A DNA stretch of 64,000 bases from Ureibacillus sinduriensis BLB-1 = JCM 15800 (GTDB lineage Bacteria > Bacillota > Bacilli > Bacillales_A > Planococcaceae): assembly GCF_000772955.1 (NCBI RefSeq), contig NZ_JPVO01000045.1:86699-150698 (forward strand), written 5' to 3'. The stretch's first letter is position 1. Every line of letters begins with the position of its first letter. Below are positions 44,728 to 53,342 of this stretch, in pieces. The position numbers were made by a program, and so were the translations under genes. The notes under the pieces are model-generated. The model did no database searches. It saw only the letters and a program-made list of their open reading frames with translations, and was not told where the DNA came from.

Positions 44728-46331
44728 TATTTTTCTTTTTTCTCTTGATGATTCGCAAGTAGGTTTAAAACAGTGACTGTTCCACTCACCTCATGACCAA
44801 CGATTAATTGAGGGTTGCTACCACCTACAAATGCTAGTCCTTCCGGCGAAACATCTCCCGCAATGTCTTCACTGAAGTCACGCAAGTTTAGATAGTCAAC
44901 AAATTCAACCTTGGATGGGTCAGTCACGTTATACATCATGATACCTCCGATACGCTCCAGCCCAACAAATGCAAAAATTTCACTTCCTATTCTGCCAATC
45001 TTCACATCTTCCGGTTCCGGACCTTTTTTACCGCTTCGATTGTCCAACTTGGCTTTATCATTACTTGCATTGAAATATTCGGGGAATTGTTCAGCTGTAA
45101 TTCTTTCAAAGTCACTGCCGCTATCGTAAACAACTTCCATTGTTTCTGTATCGATAATTGAGAACGAACGTCCGCCAAAAATATACTCTTTGCTGTCATC
45201 AAACCCGTCATACTGAGTTTTATCATAGAAAACAATTTCACTGCCATCTACTTCTTGTTCATTTTCATTTAGATGGAAGCTTTCCGTGCCCTCTTTCCCC
45301 CACTCACGACTGTCCCCTTCATTGGCAGTCACGATATAGTTTTTACCGTTTACGTTATATGTCGCTATTCCGTCGGCCATGTAAATCCCGAAGTAATTTT
45401 CATTTTGTAGTTTAGCTTGACCATCTTTACGTAAATCGATTTCATTGCCCTCTACACTAAAGTCCTTGAATCCTAGACCTTCGATAGAAACCACCTCATT
45501 TGATGTAAGGTCTATTTTCGCAATAGCATTATTTTCTTGCAGGGCAACAAATGCTAACTTGCTATCTTCACTAACGGTAATGTATTCAGGTTCAAGATCT
45601 ACTGAAGGTTTTGTCCCCTTTTTTAGGATCACTTGCGATTCAACTAGTTCTGCACATTTTTCATCAGTATCGAATTGTTCAAAATTAATTGTTTCCGCTT
45701 TTAACTTCTCAAAGCCATTCGACAGTTCAATTAACGAGATGGAACCTTGTGGGTCGATTAGATTGTCACCATAACCTTCGCGAGGCTCCCCTTCGTTAGC
45801 GGTGAAGGCTTTAGTTCCGTCCGGCGAGATTGTGATGTTATCTGGTTGCGCCTTTACTTTGACAGCACTTAATAGCTCCCCTTCAGCTGTTAAGAAAACG
45901 GCATAACCATAGTCACTGTACCCTTCCGCTTGAATAGATGCCGCGATAACATTTTCATTCGGATGAACGGCTATACTTGTCAAATCGCCATATTCGAATT
46001 GGGCATCTACCGTTTTCAATAACTCTGCAATATCGATTGATAGAAACGGTTTTAGGTTAGTTGCTGACTCCTTATGATAATTCAGAGAAAAAGCCTCCAC
46101 TTTTTTCGTTTCACCGTTTACCACGTATGCGGAGTGGTTATGTTTGTTATACGCAACAATCTCCGTTGTACCACCTTCCGCATTTTGAACACCCGAATCA
46201 TAACGTGCATCCAATGACAGCTTGTACTCAGTTTCTGCAGCATCAGCTGAAACTGTTGGAGCAACTAGTACAGCTCCAGCCATACTGAAGGCAAAGAGCG
46301 ACTTAGTAGAAAGATATTTAGAATTAGCCAT
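44727..46331 (-). CDS. Exported choice-of-anchor I beta-propeller protein
   Basis: 534 residues. Signal peptide (about 1-32, VAPTVSADAA), then a beta-propeller-like region: VKAQPDNITISPDGTKAFTA, PEYITVSEDSKLAFVALQEN, YIVTANEGDSREWG and GRIGSEIFAFVGLERIGGIM, each within a repeated unit. This matches the choice-of-anchor I family, often labelled alkaline-phosphatase or mesenchyme-specific glycoprotein-like. No catalytic residues can be assigned. A C-terminal anchor is not obvious. It could be an alternative phosphate- or wall-related surface protein. Confidence 0.8.
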   Translation of the reverse strand: MANSKYLSTKSLFAFSMAGAVLVAPTVSADAAETEYKLSLDARYDSGVQNAEGGTTEIVAYNKHNHSAYVVNGETKKVEAFSLNYHKESATNLKPFLSIDIAELLKTVDAQFEYGDLTSIAVHPNENVIAASIQAEGYSDYGYAVFLTAEGELLSAVKVKAQPDNITISPDGTKAFTANEGEPREGYGDNLIDPQGSISLIELSNGFEKLKAETINFEQFDTDEKCAELVESQVILKKGTKPSVDLEPEYITVSEDSKLAFVALQENNAIAKIDLTSNEVVSIEGLGFKDFSVEGNEIDLRKDGQAKLQNENYFGIYMADGIATYNVNGKNYIVTANEGDSREWGKEGTESFHLNENEQEVDGSEIVFYDKTQYDGFDDSKEYIFGGRSFSIIDTETMEVVYDSGSDFERITAEQFPEYFNASNDKAKLDNRSGKKGPEPEDVKIGRIGSEIFAFVGLERIGGIMMYNVTDPSKVEFVDYLNLRDFSEDIAGDVSPEGLAFVGGSNPQLIVGHEVSGTVTVLNLLANHQEKKEK

Positions 46332-46449
46332 GAATTAATTACCATCCTTTACACTTTCCTTTAAGTATAAAAGCCTATTATTAAGGAGATGTTAAAACCT
46401 TTGGATTGATTGTAAATTTTTATATGTGCCCTTACGTTTGTAATCATCT

Positions 46450-46538
46450 GAATTGTTCGAGATTTGTGTGTGGGCCTGGCACCCATACTATTCTAAATTG
46501 TTTCGAAATTGTGTGCGTGCCTGGCAACCGCACAATTT
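46450..46538 (+). repeat. Palindromic repeat array D (2 degenerate units)
   Basis: GGGCCTGGCAC at 46472 and GTGCCTGGCAA at 46517, 45 bp apart, each with one base off the core. The second unit is closed by CGCACAATT, pairing with AATTGTGTG through one G-T pair. Confidence 0.8.
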
Positions 46539-46749
46539 GGATGCTAGTTTTTAAAGAGATAAATAGAAAAAGTGAAATATGAATGAATTTATCCCTCTGA
46601 AAAAAATATTTTGGTTTTTGGGTAGAAATGGGAAGTGTTTATATTTAGCATAAAAATAGATCAATTAACTATTAAATACGAGGTGATATTATTGTTCTTA
46701 AAAAATAGAAGGTTTTTGAGAAAGTATGGAAGGTATGGTGATCATTCAG

Positions 46750-46780
46750 AATTGTTTGTGTGCCTGGCACCCAAACAATT
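46750..46780 (+). repeat. Single symmetrical repeat hairpin E upstream of RAYT
   Basis: AATTGTTTG-T-GTGCCTGGCAC-C-CAAACAATT: a 31-nt hairpin, 17 nt before the transposase ATG. Best example of the complete element, and a likely recognition site for the enzyme. Confidence 0.9.
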
Positions 46781-46797
46781 AAAAGTGGGGATTGCTG

Positions 46798-47421
46798 ATG
46801 CCTAGACAGAGGAGGATTTGGGTTCCACATATGTTTAATCACGTGGCTATGCGTGGAAATAACAGACAAAATATTTTCATCCACAAAAGAGATTTTCAAG
46901 AGTTTTTCCGAGTGCTCTCCTATACTTATGAAAAGTATCCGTTCACCATTTCTGCTTACTGTATTATGACGAACCACTATCATTTATTAATCCAATCTCC
47001 TGAAGTTCCCCTAAGCAAAATCATGAGTATAATTAATCGTCGGTATAGCGATTATTATAAGAAGCGATATGAGTATGCAGGTCACCTTTACGAATCTCGG
47101 TATTTTTCCGATTTGGTTGCTTCCCCGATGTCCATGTTAAGAGTTAGCCGCTATATTCACCGGAATCCGATTAATACCAAAACACCGATGGTTCAACAAA
47201 TGGAGGACTATTTTTATAGTAGTTACCCTATATACAAGTCTATCCATTCCTCACCATATCCTTTCATTAATATCAATCCAATTATTAAGAGCCTACTCTA
47301 TCCCTCATTAAAAACACTTGAGGACTATTATCGTTTTTGCGAGAGAAAGGATGAAGAGGATTTTCTAAAGGACACGTTACTAGATGTTGGTCCGTCCGAT
47401 ACACACTTCCAGCATATATAG
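46798..47421 (+). CDS. REP-associated tyrosine transposase (RAYT, Y1 HUH)
   Basis: 207 residues of the TnpA_REP / IS200-like group. The N-terminal VPHMFNHVAMRGNNRQNIF, the HUH motif in MTNHYHLLIQ (His-Tyr-His), and a downstream helix with the likely catalytic Tyr in RRYSDYYKKRYEYAGHLYESR support it; RYIHRNPI is another group signature. Such enzymes nick and join single-stranded DNA at palindromic repeats. ATG 46798 chosen over TTG 46792. It is flanked by palindromic repeats on both sides (46750 and 47524) and surrounded by most copies in the window. No second transposase or IS end is present. Confidence 0.92.
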   Translation: MPRQRRIWVPHMFNHVAMRGNNRQNIFIHKRDFQEFFRVLSYTYEKYPFTISAYCIMTNHYHLLIQSPEVPLSKIMSIINRRYSDYYKKRYEYAGHLYESRYFSDLVASPMSMLRVSRYIHRNPINTKTPMVQQMEDYFYSSYPIYKSIHSSPYPFININPIIKSLLYPSLKTLEDYYRFCERKDEEDFLKDTLLDVGPSDTHFQHI

Positions 47422-47460
47422 AAGTCGAATAGCAATCTAATGAGGACCTAATAAAAATAT

Positions 47461-47502
47461 CCAGCCTATAGAATCAACTATAGACTGGGCTTTAATTTTT
47501 AG
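47461..47502 (+). terminator. Terminator of RAYT gene
   Basis: CCAGCCTATAG/CTATAGACTGG stem followed by GCTTTAATTTTT. Confidence 0.65.
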
Positions 47503-47512
47503 ACTTGTTTTG

Positions 47513-47538
47513 GAATTGTGTGTGTGCCTGGCACTCAA
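47513..47538 (+). repeat. Single repeat F downstream of RAYT
   Basis: GAATTGTGTGTGTGCCTGGCACTC; palindrome at 47524. Right arm not completed (followed by AAAAAAT). Lies between the RAYT and S-layer terminators. Confidence 0.85.
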
Positions 47539-47578
47539 AAAATAAGCTCTGCAGGGGGATTCTCCCATGCAGAGCCAT
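47539..47578 (-). terminator. Terminator of S-layer gene
   Basis: GGCTCTGCA / TGCAGAGC stem with GGGAGAATCCCC tip, then TTATTTTTT on the minus strand. Confidence 0.85.
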
Positions 47579-47643
47579 TTTTAATTTAGGTATTTATCTA
47601 GTTTGGCAAATTCCTAAATTATGTTCACATTCTAAACGATAAA

Positions 47644-50439
47644 TTATTGTGCAGATACTGGTGAAATAGTACCTAATAGGTTACCGTTTGCATCAGTTAA
47701 TGTTAACTTCGTTGTGTCTGTGTTTGTATTGAGTACAAGACCAGAAGCAACAACTGGTGTAGAGAATGTTAAGTTTAAGATGTTGTCATCAACTAAATCT
47801 GTTGTAGCTGGTGCACCTGCTGCAACTGTGTAACCTACTGGAGTTGTACCTTGAGTTACAACAAAGTTAGCAGCATCAACAGATGAATCATCGATAGCTT
47901 CAGAGAAAGTTAGTTTTAATCCTGTTGCTAAACCAGAAGCATCTTTAACATACTCAACTTTAGAAACTACTGGAGCTACATTGTCTTTTAATGTAATTGC
48001 AGTTTCATAAGCTTTTGAAGTTGTTAATGAACCTGAGATGAATTTATTTGCTTCAGCCACATATGTTGAATCATATTGAACTGTGTCAGCATTGATTGTG
48101 AATTTAGCAGCTTTATCTTCAGTGTTAACTGTATAAGTTGATGGTAACTCAATTACTACAGATGTTTTAGCTGTGCTAGCGAAGTATACTTCTGTTCCAG
48201 CAGGAAGTGCTGCATCATTTAATTTATATGCAGAAGCTAATCCAGCTGCATCATTTACTTTACCAGCATAAGTTAATGTTAGTACATTTTTACCATTAAC
48301 CTTAGATGCTGCTACGCCTGGTGCTGTTGTTGTATAAGTTGTTGCTGAAGTAGGAACAGTGTATTGTACTGTTGTCGCTTCGCTTTCTTTAGTACCAGAA
48401 ACCACTGCGCCTTTATCTAAAGTAATTGTGTAAGTTTTACCTTCTTCTAGAAGACCAGCTCCAAAAGTTAAAGTTAAATCTTTATTAGCAGAAGTAGCTG
48501 TTTGTGCAACTAACACATTACCTTGTTTAACAGTAATTTTACTATCAACATCACCTGTTAATGTTTGATCGAATGGAATTACAATTGTTGTTGCAGTTGA
48601 TGTAATTAATTTGTCAGATTTAATAGCTGGAGCTGTTAAATCTTTAGAAAGAGTTACAGAACCTGAGAATTCAGTACCTAATACAGTAGAAGCATCAGTG
48701 TATCCAGAAACTTTTACAGATAAGTTAACTGCGTTTTCATTAGTTGCATACAATGGGTTAGCAGTGTTTGCTTGTGTTTCTGCTACAGTAACTTTCACAA
48801 ATTTAGATGAAGTTACACCATTTGCTACCGCATTACCGTCTGCATCTACTAAAGCAGGAGTTACTGTGAAATTATTAGTATCTAAAGTTAAGTTACCTTT
48901 TTTAATTTCAAAGTTTGATGCTGCTGGTGCAGTTACTGCTTTGCTGAATTCTACGATGAATGAAGTAGAGTCATTCGCTGTAATAGAAGCAACTTTTGTA
49001 GCTGAAGTATCTTGAGATACTACAACATCTTTAGAAATTAGAACATCTGTATTTCCTGCGAAATCAGTAACATTTGTTAAATCTACAGTGTGAGTACCGT
49101 TAGATAAAGTTGCTGCCGCTGAGATTGTGTATACATATTTTCCAGCTTTAGTAGAGTTAACTGGTTGAACAGTCGCAGTTGTTTGATCGATCTTACCACC
49201 AGTATAAGTTCCGAAGTTTACTGGCTCATCGAAAGTCAATTCAATATTAGCGCCACCAACATAAGTAGCTGATAATAATTTAGGAGCTGTTGTATCTTCA
49301 GCAGCTTTTAAAGCTTTAGTAGAAGATTTTGCAAATTTATCATAATTAGCTGCTAAAAGAGCACCTTCAGCAATGTTAACATCAACGCCAGTAGCTGGGA
49401 TGTTAGAAGCTAACAATAAAGTAGCTGATTTACCATCTGTTGCTAATTGAGCATCAGAAACGACAATCGGAGCTGCAGTTGCAGTATTTGTTACGACAAA
49501 GTCAGAACCTGCAAAGCTGTCTTTAGATACAGCTTTATTAAAACTTACTTTGATTTCTTTTACATTGATTGCACTAACATTAACTACTTCAGGAGCTACC
49601 GCTACAACAGTAACTTTCACAGAAGCTTCAAGGTCAGTATCAGCTACGTCACCTTTTACTGTGTAAACGCCTGGTTTAGTTGTATCTAAAGCTGTTACGT
49701 CCCATTTTACTTCTTTTTGAGCTTTTTCTTCGTTAGAAAGAGTCACTTCTACAGTTTCAGGTAAAGAAACTTTTTCGCCTTCGTTTACAGTGATGTCGTT
49801 AACAGCACTTACAGATTCAACTGTTACGTCAGCTACTGTATCGATTGAACGTTTTACCATTGCTGCAAATTCAGCGCGAGAAATTTTCGCGTTAGGAGCT
49901 AAAGTTGTAGCAGTTTTACCGTTGATAATGCCGTTTTCTACAGCTGTAGCAAAGAATTCTTTTGCCCATGCTGGAACATCTTTAAGATCAGAGTAATTAG
50001 AAAGGTCAGCTTCACCAGTTAATCCGTAAGCAAGTACGATAACTTTTGCAGCTTGTGCACGAGTTAATTGAGCTTTTGGATCAAATTTGCCAGTTCCGTC
50101 TCCTTCGAATAATTCTGGAGATGTAGCTACTACTGCATCGTAGAACCAGTCGCCAGCTTTAACGTCAGAGAAGTTTTCAGTTCCTGTAGCTTCTAATTTT
50201 AAAGCTTTTGAAAGAACTTCTGCAGCTTCTGCACGAGTTAACGTTTTAGAAGGGTTGAAATTACCGTTCGCGTCACCTTGTAAGATGTTGTTATCCGCTA
50301 ATTGTTGAACTGCTTCTTTTGCATATGATGGTACGCTATCAAAATCGTTTAAAGCCGCAGCTGATGCTACTGGTACGATTGCTGATGCAACTAATGCTGC
50401 AGTTGCAGTTGATGCGAATAATTTATGTTTCTTAGACAT
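47644..50439 (-). CDS. S-layer protein with three SLH domains
   Basis: 931 residues. Signal peptide (ends about residue 28, VASA/AAL), three SLH domains (about 30-205: LTRAEAAEVLSKAL, LTRAQAAKVIVLAY, ISRAEFAAMVKRS), then Ig-like modules rich in Val/Thr/Ala (KVSFNKAVSKDSF, IELTFDEPVNFG, LKLTFSEAIDDSS). Cys-free, Lys-rich N-terminus and uniform high-expression-type codons (many GTA/GCA/ACA/GAA) fit a major surface protein. It likely uses SecA2/SlaP for export and a tagO-dependent polymer for anchoring (inference). Long leader upstream. Ends with a strong terminator. Confidence 0.95.
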   Translation of the reverse strand: MSKKHKLFASTATAALVASAIVPVASAAALNDFDSVPSYAKEAVQQLADNNILQGDANGNFNPSKTLTRAEAAEVLSKALKLEATGTENFSDVKAGDWFYDAVVATSPELFEGDGTGKFDPKAQLTRAQAAKVIVLAYGLTGEADLSNYSDLKDVPAWAKEFFATAVENGIINGKTATTLAPNAKISRAEFAAMVKRSIDTVADVTVESVSAVNDITVNEGEKVSLPETVEVTLSNEEKAQKEVKWDVTALDTTKPGVYTVKGDVADTDLEASVKVTVVAVAPEVVNVSAINVKEIKVSFNKAVSKDSFAGSDFVVTNTATAAPIVVSDAQLATDGKSATLLLASNIPATGVDVNIAEGALLAANYDKFAKSSTKALKAAEDTTAPKLLSATYVGGANIELTFDEPVNFGTYTGGKIDQTTATVQPVNSTKAGKYVYTISAAATLSNGTHTVDLTNVTDFAGNTDVLISKDVVVSQDTSATKVASITANDSTSFIVEFSKAVTAPAASNFEIKKGNLTLDTNNFTVTPALVDADGNAVANGVTSSKFVKVTVAETQANTANPLYATNENAVNLSVKVSGYTDASTVLGTEFSGSVTLSKDLTAPAIKSDKLITSTATTIVIPFDQTLTGDVDSKITVKQGNVLVAQTATSANKDLTLTFGAGLLEEGKTYTITLDKGAVVSGTKESEATTVQYTVPTSATTYTTTAPGVAASKVNGKNVLTLTYAGKVNDAAGLASAYKLNDAALPAGTEVYFASTAKTSVVIELPSTYTVNTEDKAAKFTINADTVQYDSTYVAEANKFISGSLTTSKAYETAITLKDNVAPVVSKVEYVKDASGLATGLKLTFSEAIDDSSVDAANFVVTQGTTPVGYTVAAGAPATTDLVDDNILNLTFSTPVVASGLVLNTNTDTTKLTLTDANGNLLGTISPVSAQ

Positions 50440-50473
50440 TATGAATATTCCCCCATAAAATAGTGTTTTTGGA

Positions 50474-50533
50474 GTTTATTCTATTGAAAACTATTTTTCT
50501 TCCTTGTATGTAACCAAGTTTTCTAGAATAAAC
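50474..50533 (-). promoter_or_regulatory. S-layer mRNA leader hairpin with CsrA-like loop
   Basis: Arms GTTTATTCTA/TAGAATAAAC and GAAAACT/AGTTTTC pair over 17 bp with a 24-nt loop. The RNA loop contains AUACAAGGA, the first nine bases of the CsrA consensus RUACARGGAUGU. It could stabilise the message and may bind CsrA (inference). Confidence 0.55.
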
Positions 50534-50793
50534 GTATTGCTAAATTAGCTAATGTAAAACAAACGAAGATATCATTAGGAAAATAATATTCTATTATCCT
50601 CCATTTTTGCATCTCGTTTTCCTTACAATCTAATAATATACTTTTTTGCATAATAAATAAATACTCAAAAATAATACATAAATATTAGATAATTGGATAA
50701 GTAGGATAAAATATCCATTTATTCTATATTATCTTAAAGTATATTTGGTCTTCCTTTGGTTACTAAATATAGAAATAACCCTAGTATATTTAA

Positions 50794-50843
50794 ACAAAAG
50801 AGACGCATCGGATTCTAAAATAGAATCAATGCGTCTCTTTTCC
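50794..50843. terminator. Bidirectional terminator
   Basis: AAAAGAGACGCAT/ATGCGTCTCTTTT outer and GATTCTA/TAGAATC inner stem. On the minus strand it ends the pseudogene transcript. Confidence 0.8.
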
Positions 50844-50882
50844 GATTGAATTTTGGATATTAGAAATTTTTTTTGTATAAAT

Positions 50883-51726
50883 TTATTTATATAACTCCTC
50901 AACCACATTCAAGCTCGGTTTAAAGGCAAATTTTAAATTATGTAATAAAACGGATTGTAAACTAGTTTCCTCAGTTATTGTTGAGGCTGTTTTTGCTGCT
51001 GATTCGACTTCTGCTTTCTTTTCAGCTGGGTAACTCATATTACTGATTTCATCCAATGCATTTGCGATTGTAATCGTACTATTTAGATCACCTGAAGTCG
51101 GGAAAGTACCGGCTACTAGCGATTCAACATGCTGTTTCAACTCTTGGTTTTGTGCAAAATAGGCATTATCGTACCACATGTTTTGTTCAAATTTCCTCTG
51201 ATCAGCCACAATCGGTGAGTTCCATTTGCTATCAAAGTAATCATCACCGGGTTCTGGCACGCCATTTTCAGCTGCAGTTTGAGCATTGTGATTCAGACCT
51301 ACAACATAAGGTACAATTCCGGGTGCATTGTTGAAGTCGATAATCGCTTCTTCCAAGCTTTTTGACCAGATTTCAATCTTTTCTGCATCGTTTTCGGCTT
51401 GAGCTTCTTTTAATGCACTAATTTTGGATTCAATCAGGTTCCCAAAATACACTTTGTTTGGTTGATATCCCCATCCACTTTTTCATACCAAGCAGGATGT
51501 TGCGTTGCCTCAAAATTGTTATACTCAGACCAATCATCATTTTGAATGGAGCTTGCAATCAATTCATCGCGTTTGACTTTGATATCAAAAAGCGGGTTAA
51601 TTTTTCGAGCTTCATCCCCAAAAACAAGCTTCCAACTACCCTCCTGGCTGCCATTCCCACTCTTGGCCCCAACATACATACCATTAAGAGGAATCCGTTC
51701 GCCAGATATTCCCTGAGATTGTTTTT
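50883..51726 (-). pseudogene. Frameshifted, 5'-truncated gene of unknown family
   Basis: Two frames make one former protein. The upstream part (about 51726-51434) reads SGERIPLNGMYVGAKSG ... NQTKC and stops. The downstream part (51452-50883) reads VYFGNLIESKISALKEA ... NVVEELYK, 189 residues, shifted by one base near 51445-51455 (around CAAACAAAGTG). The 5' end runs into a palindromic repeat at 51727 with no start codon or SD. The product would be helical and soluble; family not recognised. Confidence 0.7.
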
Positions 51727-51782
51727 GTGCCTGGCACTCACATTATTCTGAATTCTCTCTGGATTAGGTAAGTGCCTTAAAC
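51717..51782 (+). repeat. Repeat G at a gene-decay boundary
   Basis: GTGCCTGGCAC at 51727 and a worn copy GTGCCTTAAAC at 51772, 45 bp apart. The first abuts the truncated pseudogene, the second overlaps the last codons of the small membrane gene. Confidence 0.8.
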
Positions 51783-51991
51783 ATTCTTAAATATAGCCAA
51801 AAAACAGCTATTAAAATGATTGCATAAAACGAGACGGAACGATACCAAACCTGCTTAAATTCCATCCATATGTTCATCCCACCTAGCTCTGGTGGAAGTA
51901 TGGAATAAATTGATATTTCAACAAGAAACATCAAGGTAAAGAACAAAAGCAATGGCAGAAAAAAAGTCCATGTTAAAAGTTTAAACTTCAT
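51764..51991 (-). CDS. Small two-helix membrane protein
   Basis: 75 residues with two hydrophobic helices (about 8-30 and 50-68). The C-terminal codons are formed by a degenerate repeat copy, so the original end may be lost. Weak SD (GGATGAT). Family unknown. Confidence 0.5.
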   Translation of the reverse strand: MKFKLLTWTFFLPLLLFFTLMFLVEISIYSILPPELGGMNIWMEFKQVWYRSVSFYAIILIAVFWLYLRMFKALT

Positions 51992-52093
51992 ATTATCATC
52001 CTATTCCTAAGCAATCGGAGGGTGTATAAAAAATTTTAACGCAATTAACATGAATAAGTTGCAAAAAGATGAATCTGGCGCAAGGACTTTTCC

Positions 52094-52136
52094 CAATTGT
52101 TTTGGAATTGTGTGTGTGCCTGGCACCCACACAATT
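52094..52136 (+). repeat. Repeat H, symmetrical hairpin with GTGTG/CACAC arms
   Basis: AATTGTGTG-T-GTGCCTGGCAC-C-CACACAATT (52106-52136), preceded by an 11-nt linker. Same design as hairpin E but with both outer arms changed to remain paired. It ends 3 bp from the acetyltransferase stop codon. Confidence 0.9.
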
Positions 52137-52139
52137 TAA

Positions 52140-53342
52140 TTAGAAATAATCAATAAACGTCGGCACCCCTATGGGCAGGATGTCTTCAAGCATGGAGATG
52201 GTTTCGGTTGTGCCTTTGAGGCGTTCGATTTTTTCTAAGTATTTTGGGCGCTTGTAGCCAAGGAGCATCGTGGCCAGTGTTTGGATGGACATCTGTACCG
52301 TGATGTTTTCCAGTGCATCGCCTTCCACCTTTTGTACTTTGACTTTCCAATCCGCCGATGTAATCTCAAAAGTTCCATTGTTCCACTCAACCATTCGATC
52401 CGTGATTTTAAGACGAATGTGAAAATTCGGTTCATCAAACGGATAACGTTCCAAAAATTTCTCAACATCCACTATTCGTGCCATAAAATACGGAGAGACC
52501 TTTTGAATAATCTCGCTATCCTCAAGCAAGAAGGCTACCGGTTCATTCCCGGCTGTTTTTCCATATGCATTATAAACCATGGATTTATGCGCCGAGACGA
52601 AATTCCATAATCCTTTTCGTGCCTCTTCTTGTAAATAAACAATTTCATCTATATAAAAATTCTCCTCCATAATCCGGTAAAACAAATAGCCTTGGGGTTC
52701 ATCCTCTTCATCATAATAAACCGCAGCCTGCAGCTGTACATCCGAATCCACAAATTTCTCTTCCCAAAAGTCTTCATGGAACTTCTCATTCCAAGCAATT
52801 GTATTTCGAATCATGGCACCATGGGTTCGGGAGGCATACTTTTCGTAGACATTGACCAAATCCTCAGCACGTGTATCTACACGACGAATTTTCCCAGACA
52901 CTTCTGTATAATGAGGAAACTGTGTATCCTTTACTTGAAATTCCACAATATCACTCATGATCTCCCAGCCTTTTTTCCGATAATAAGGAATGGAGAAAGG
53001 AAACAAATAGGAAATATAACGCCCTTCTTCACGCATGACGGCCAACGTTTTTTTAATTAGACTATCGATCAACCCTTGTTTGGAGTATTCAGGATAAGTC
53101 CCCACCGCCGTGATACCGCCCATTTCATAAGCAACACCATAAACATTCACCTGGAAAGGCAAACTTAAAATTTGTGAAACTAACTGATCGCCATCAAACC
53201 ATCCCAAAGCATGGCCAACATTAAACTGACGGCTCTTTTCACTGACAAAACGACGGTCTTGTTTAATGGACATGGACATTTGAAATACATAATTGAGCAA
53301 ATCAATCGACTGTGCCATTTCACTCAACCGTATCTCCCGCAT
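52140..53342 (-). CDS. Eis-like GNAT family N-acetyltransferase
   Basis: 400 residues, the usual length of Eis-type acetyltransferases: two GNAT domains followed by an SCP2-like C-terminal domain. GGITAVGTYPEYSKQGLIDSLI carries the acetyl-CoA loop; the C-terminal half has GTFEITSADWKVKV and VQMSIQTLATMLLGYKRP. Such enzymes acetylate amines including aminoglycosides; the substrate here is unknown. I start at ATG 53342 with AAGGA in front. The frame continues upstream to 53534, but that part is repeat sequence. Bracketed by repeats H and I. Confidence 0.88.
   Translation of the reverse strand: MREIRLSEMAQSIDLLNYVFQMSMSIKQDRRFVSEKSRQFNVGHALGWFDGDQLVSQILSLPFQVNVYGVAYEMGGITAVGTYPEYSKQGLIDSLIKKTLAVMREEGRYISYLFPFSIPYYRKKGWEIMSDIVEFQVKDTQFPHYTEVSGKIRRVDTRAEDLVNVYEKYASRTHGAMIRNTIAWNEKFHEDFWEEKFVDSDVQLQAAVYYDEEDEPQGYLFYRIMEENFYIDEIVYLQEEARKGLWNFVSAHKSMVYNAYGKTAGNEPVAFLLEDSEIIQKVSPYFMARIVDVEKFLERYPFDEPNFHIRLKITDRMVEWNNGTFEITSADWKVKVQKVEGDALENITVQMSIQTLATMLLGYKRPKYLEKIERLKGTTETISMLEDILPIGVPTFIDYF

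Larger units (their letters stand above)
46332..46797 (+). other. Divergent intergenic with repeats and short upstream frame
   Basis: 466 bp. It holds array D, the single hairpin E, and a 37-codon frame (TTG 46692 to TAG 46803-46805) behind AGGTGAT. This frame runs through hairpin E and its stop overlaps the RAYT start codon. Whether it is translated is unknown. Confidence 0.4.
50440..50882 (-). other. Long AT-rich S-layer leader/promoter region
   Basis: 443 bp, very AT-rich. It contains the leader hairpin at 50474-50533 and a bidirectional terminator at 50796-50841. The promoter must lie between them; several AT-rich candidates, none clearly best. Confidence 0.5.

Noticed and set aside
46672..46983. 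Minus-strand frame of 103 codons over the RAYT start
   Set aside because: Shadow of the RAYT gene and hairpin E.
51458..51751. Plus-strand frame of 97 codons
   Set aside because: Reverse of the pseudogene; no SD and it crosses repeat G.
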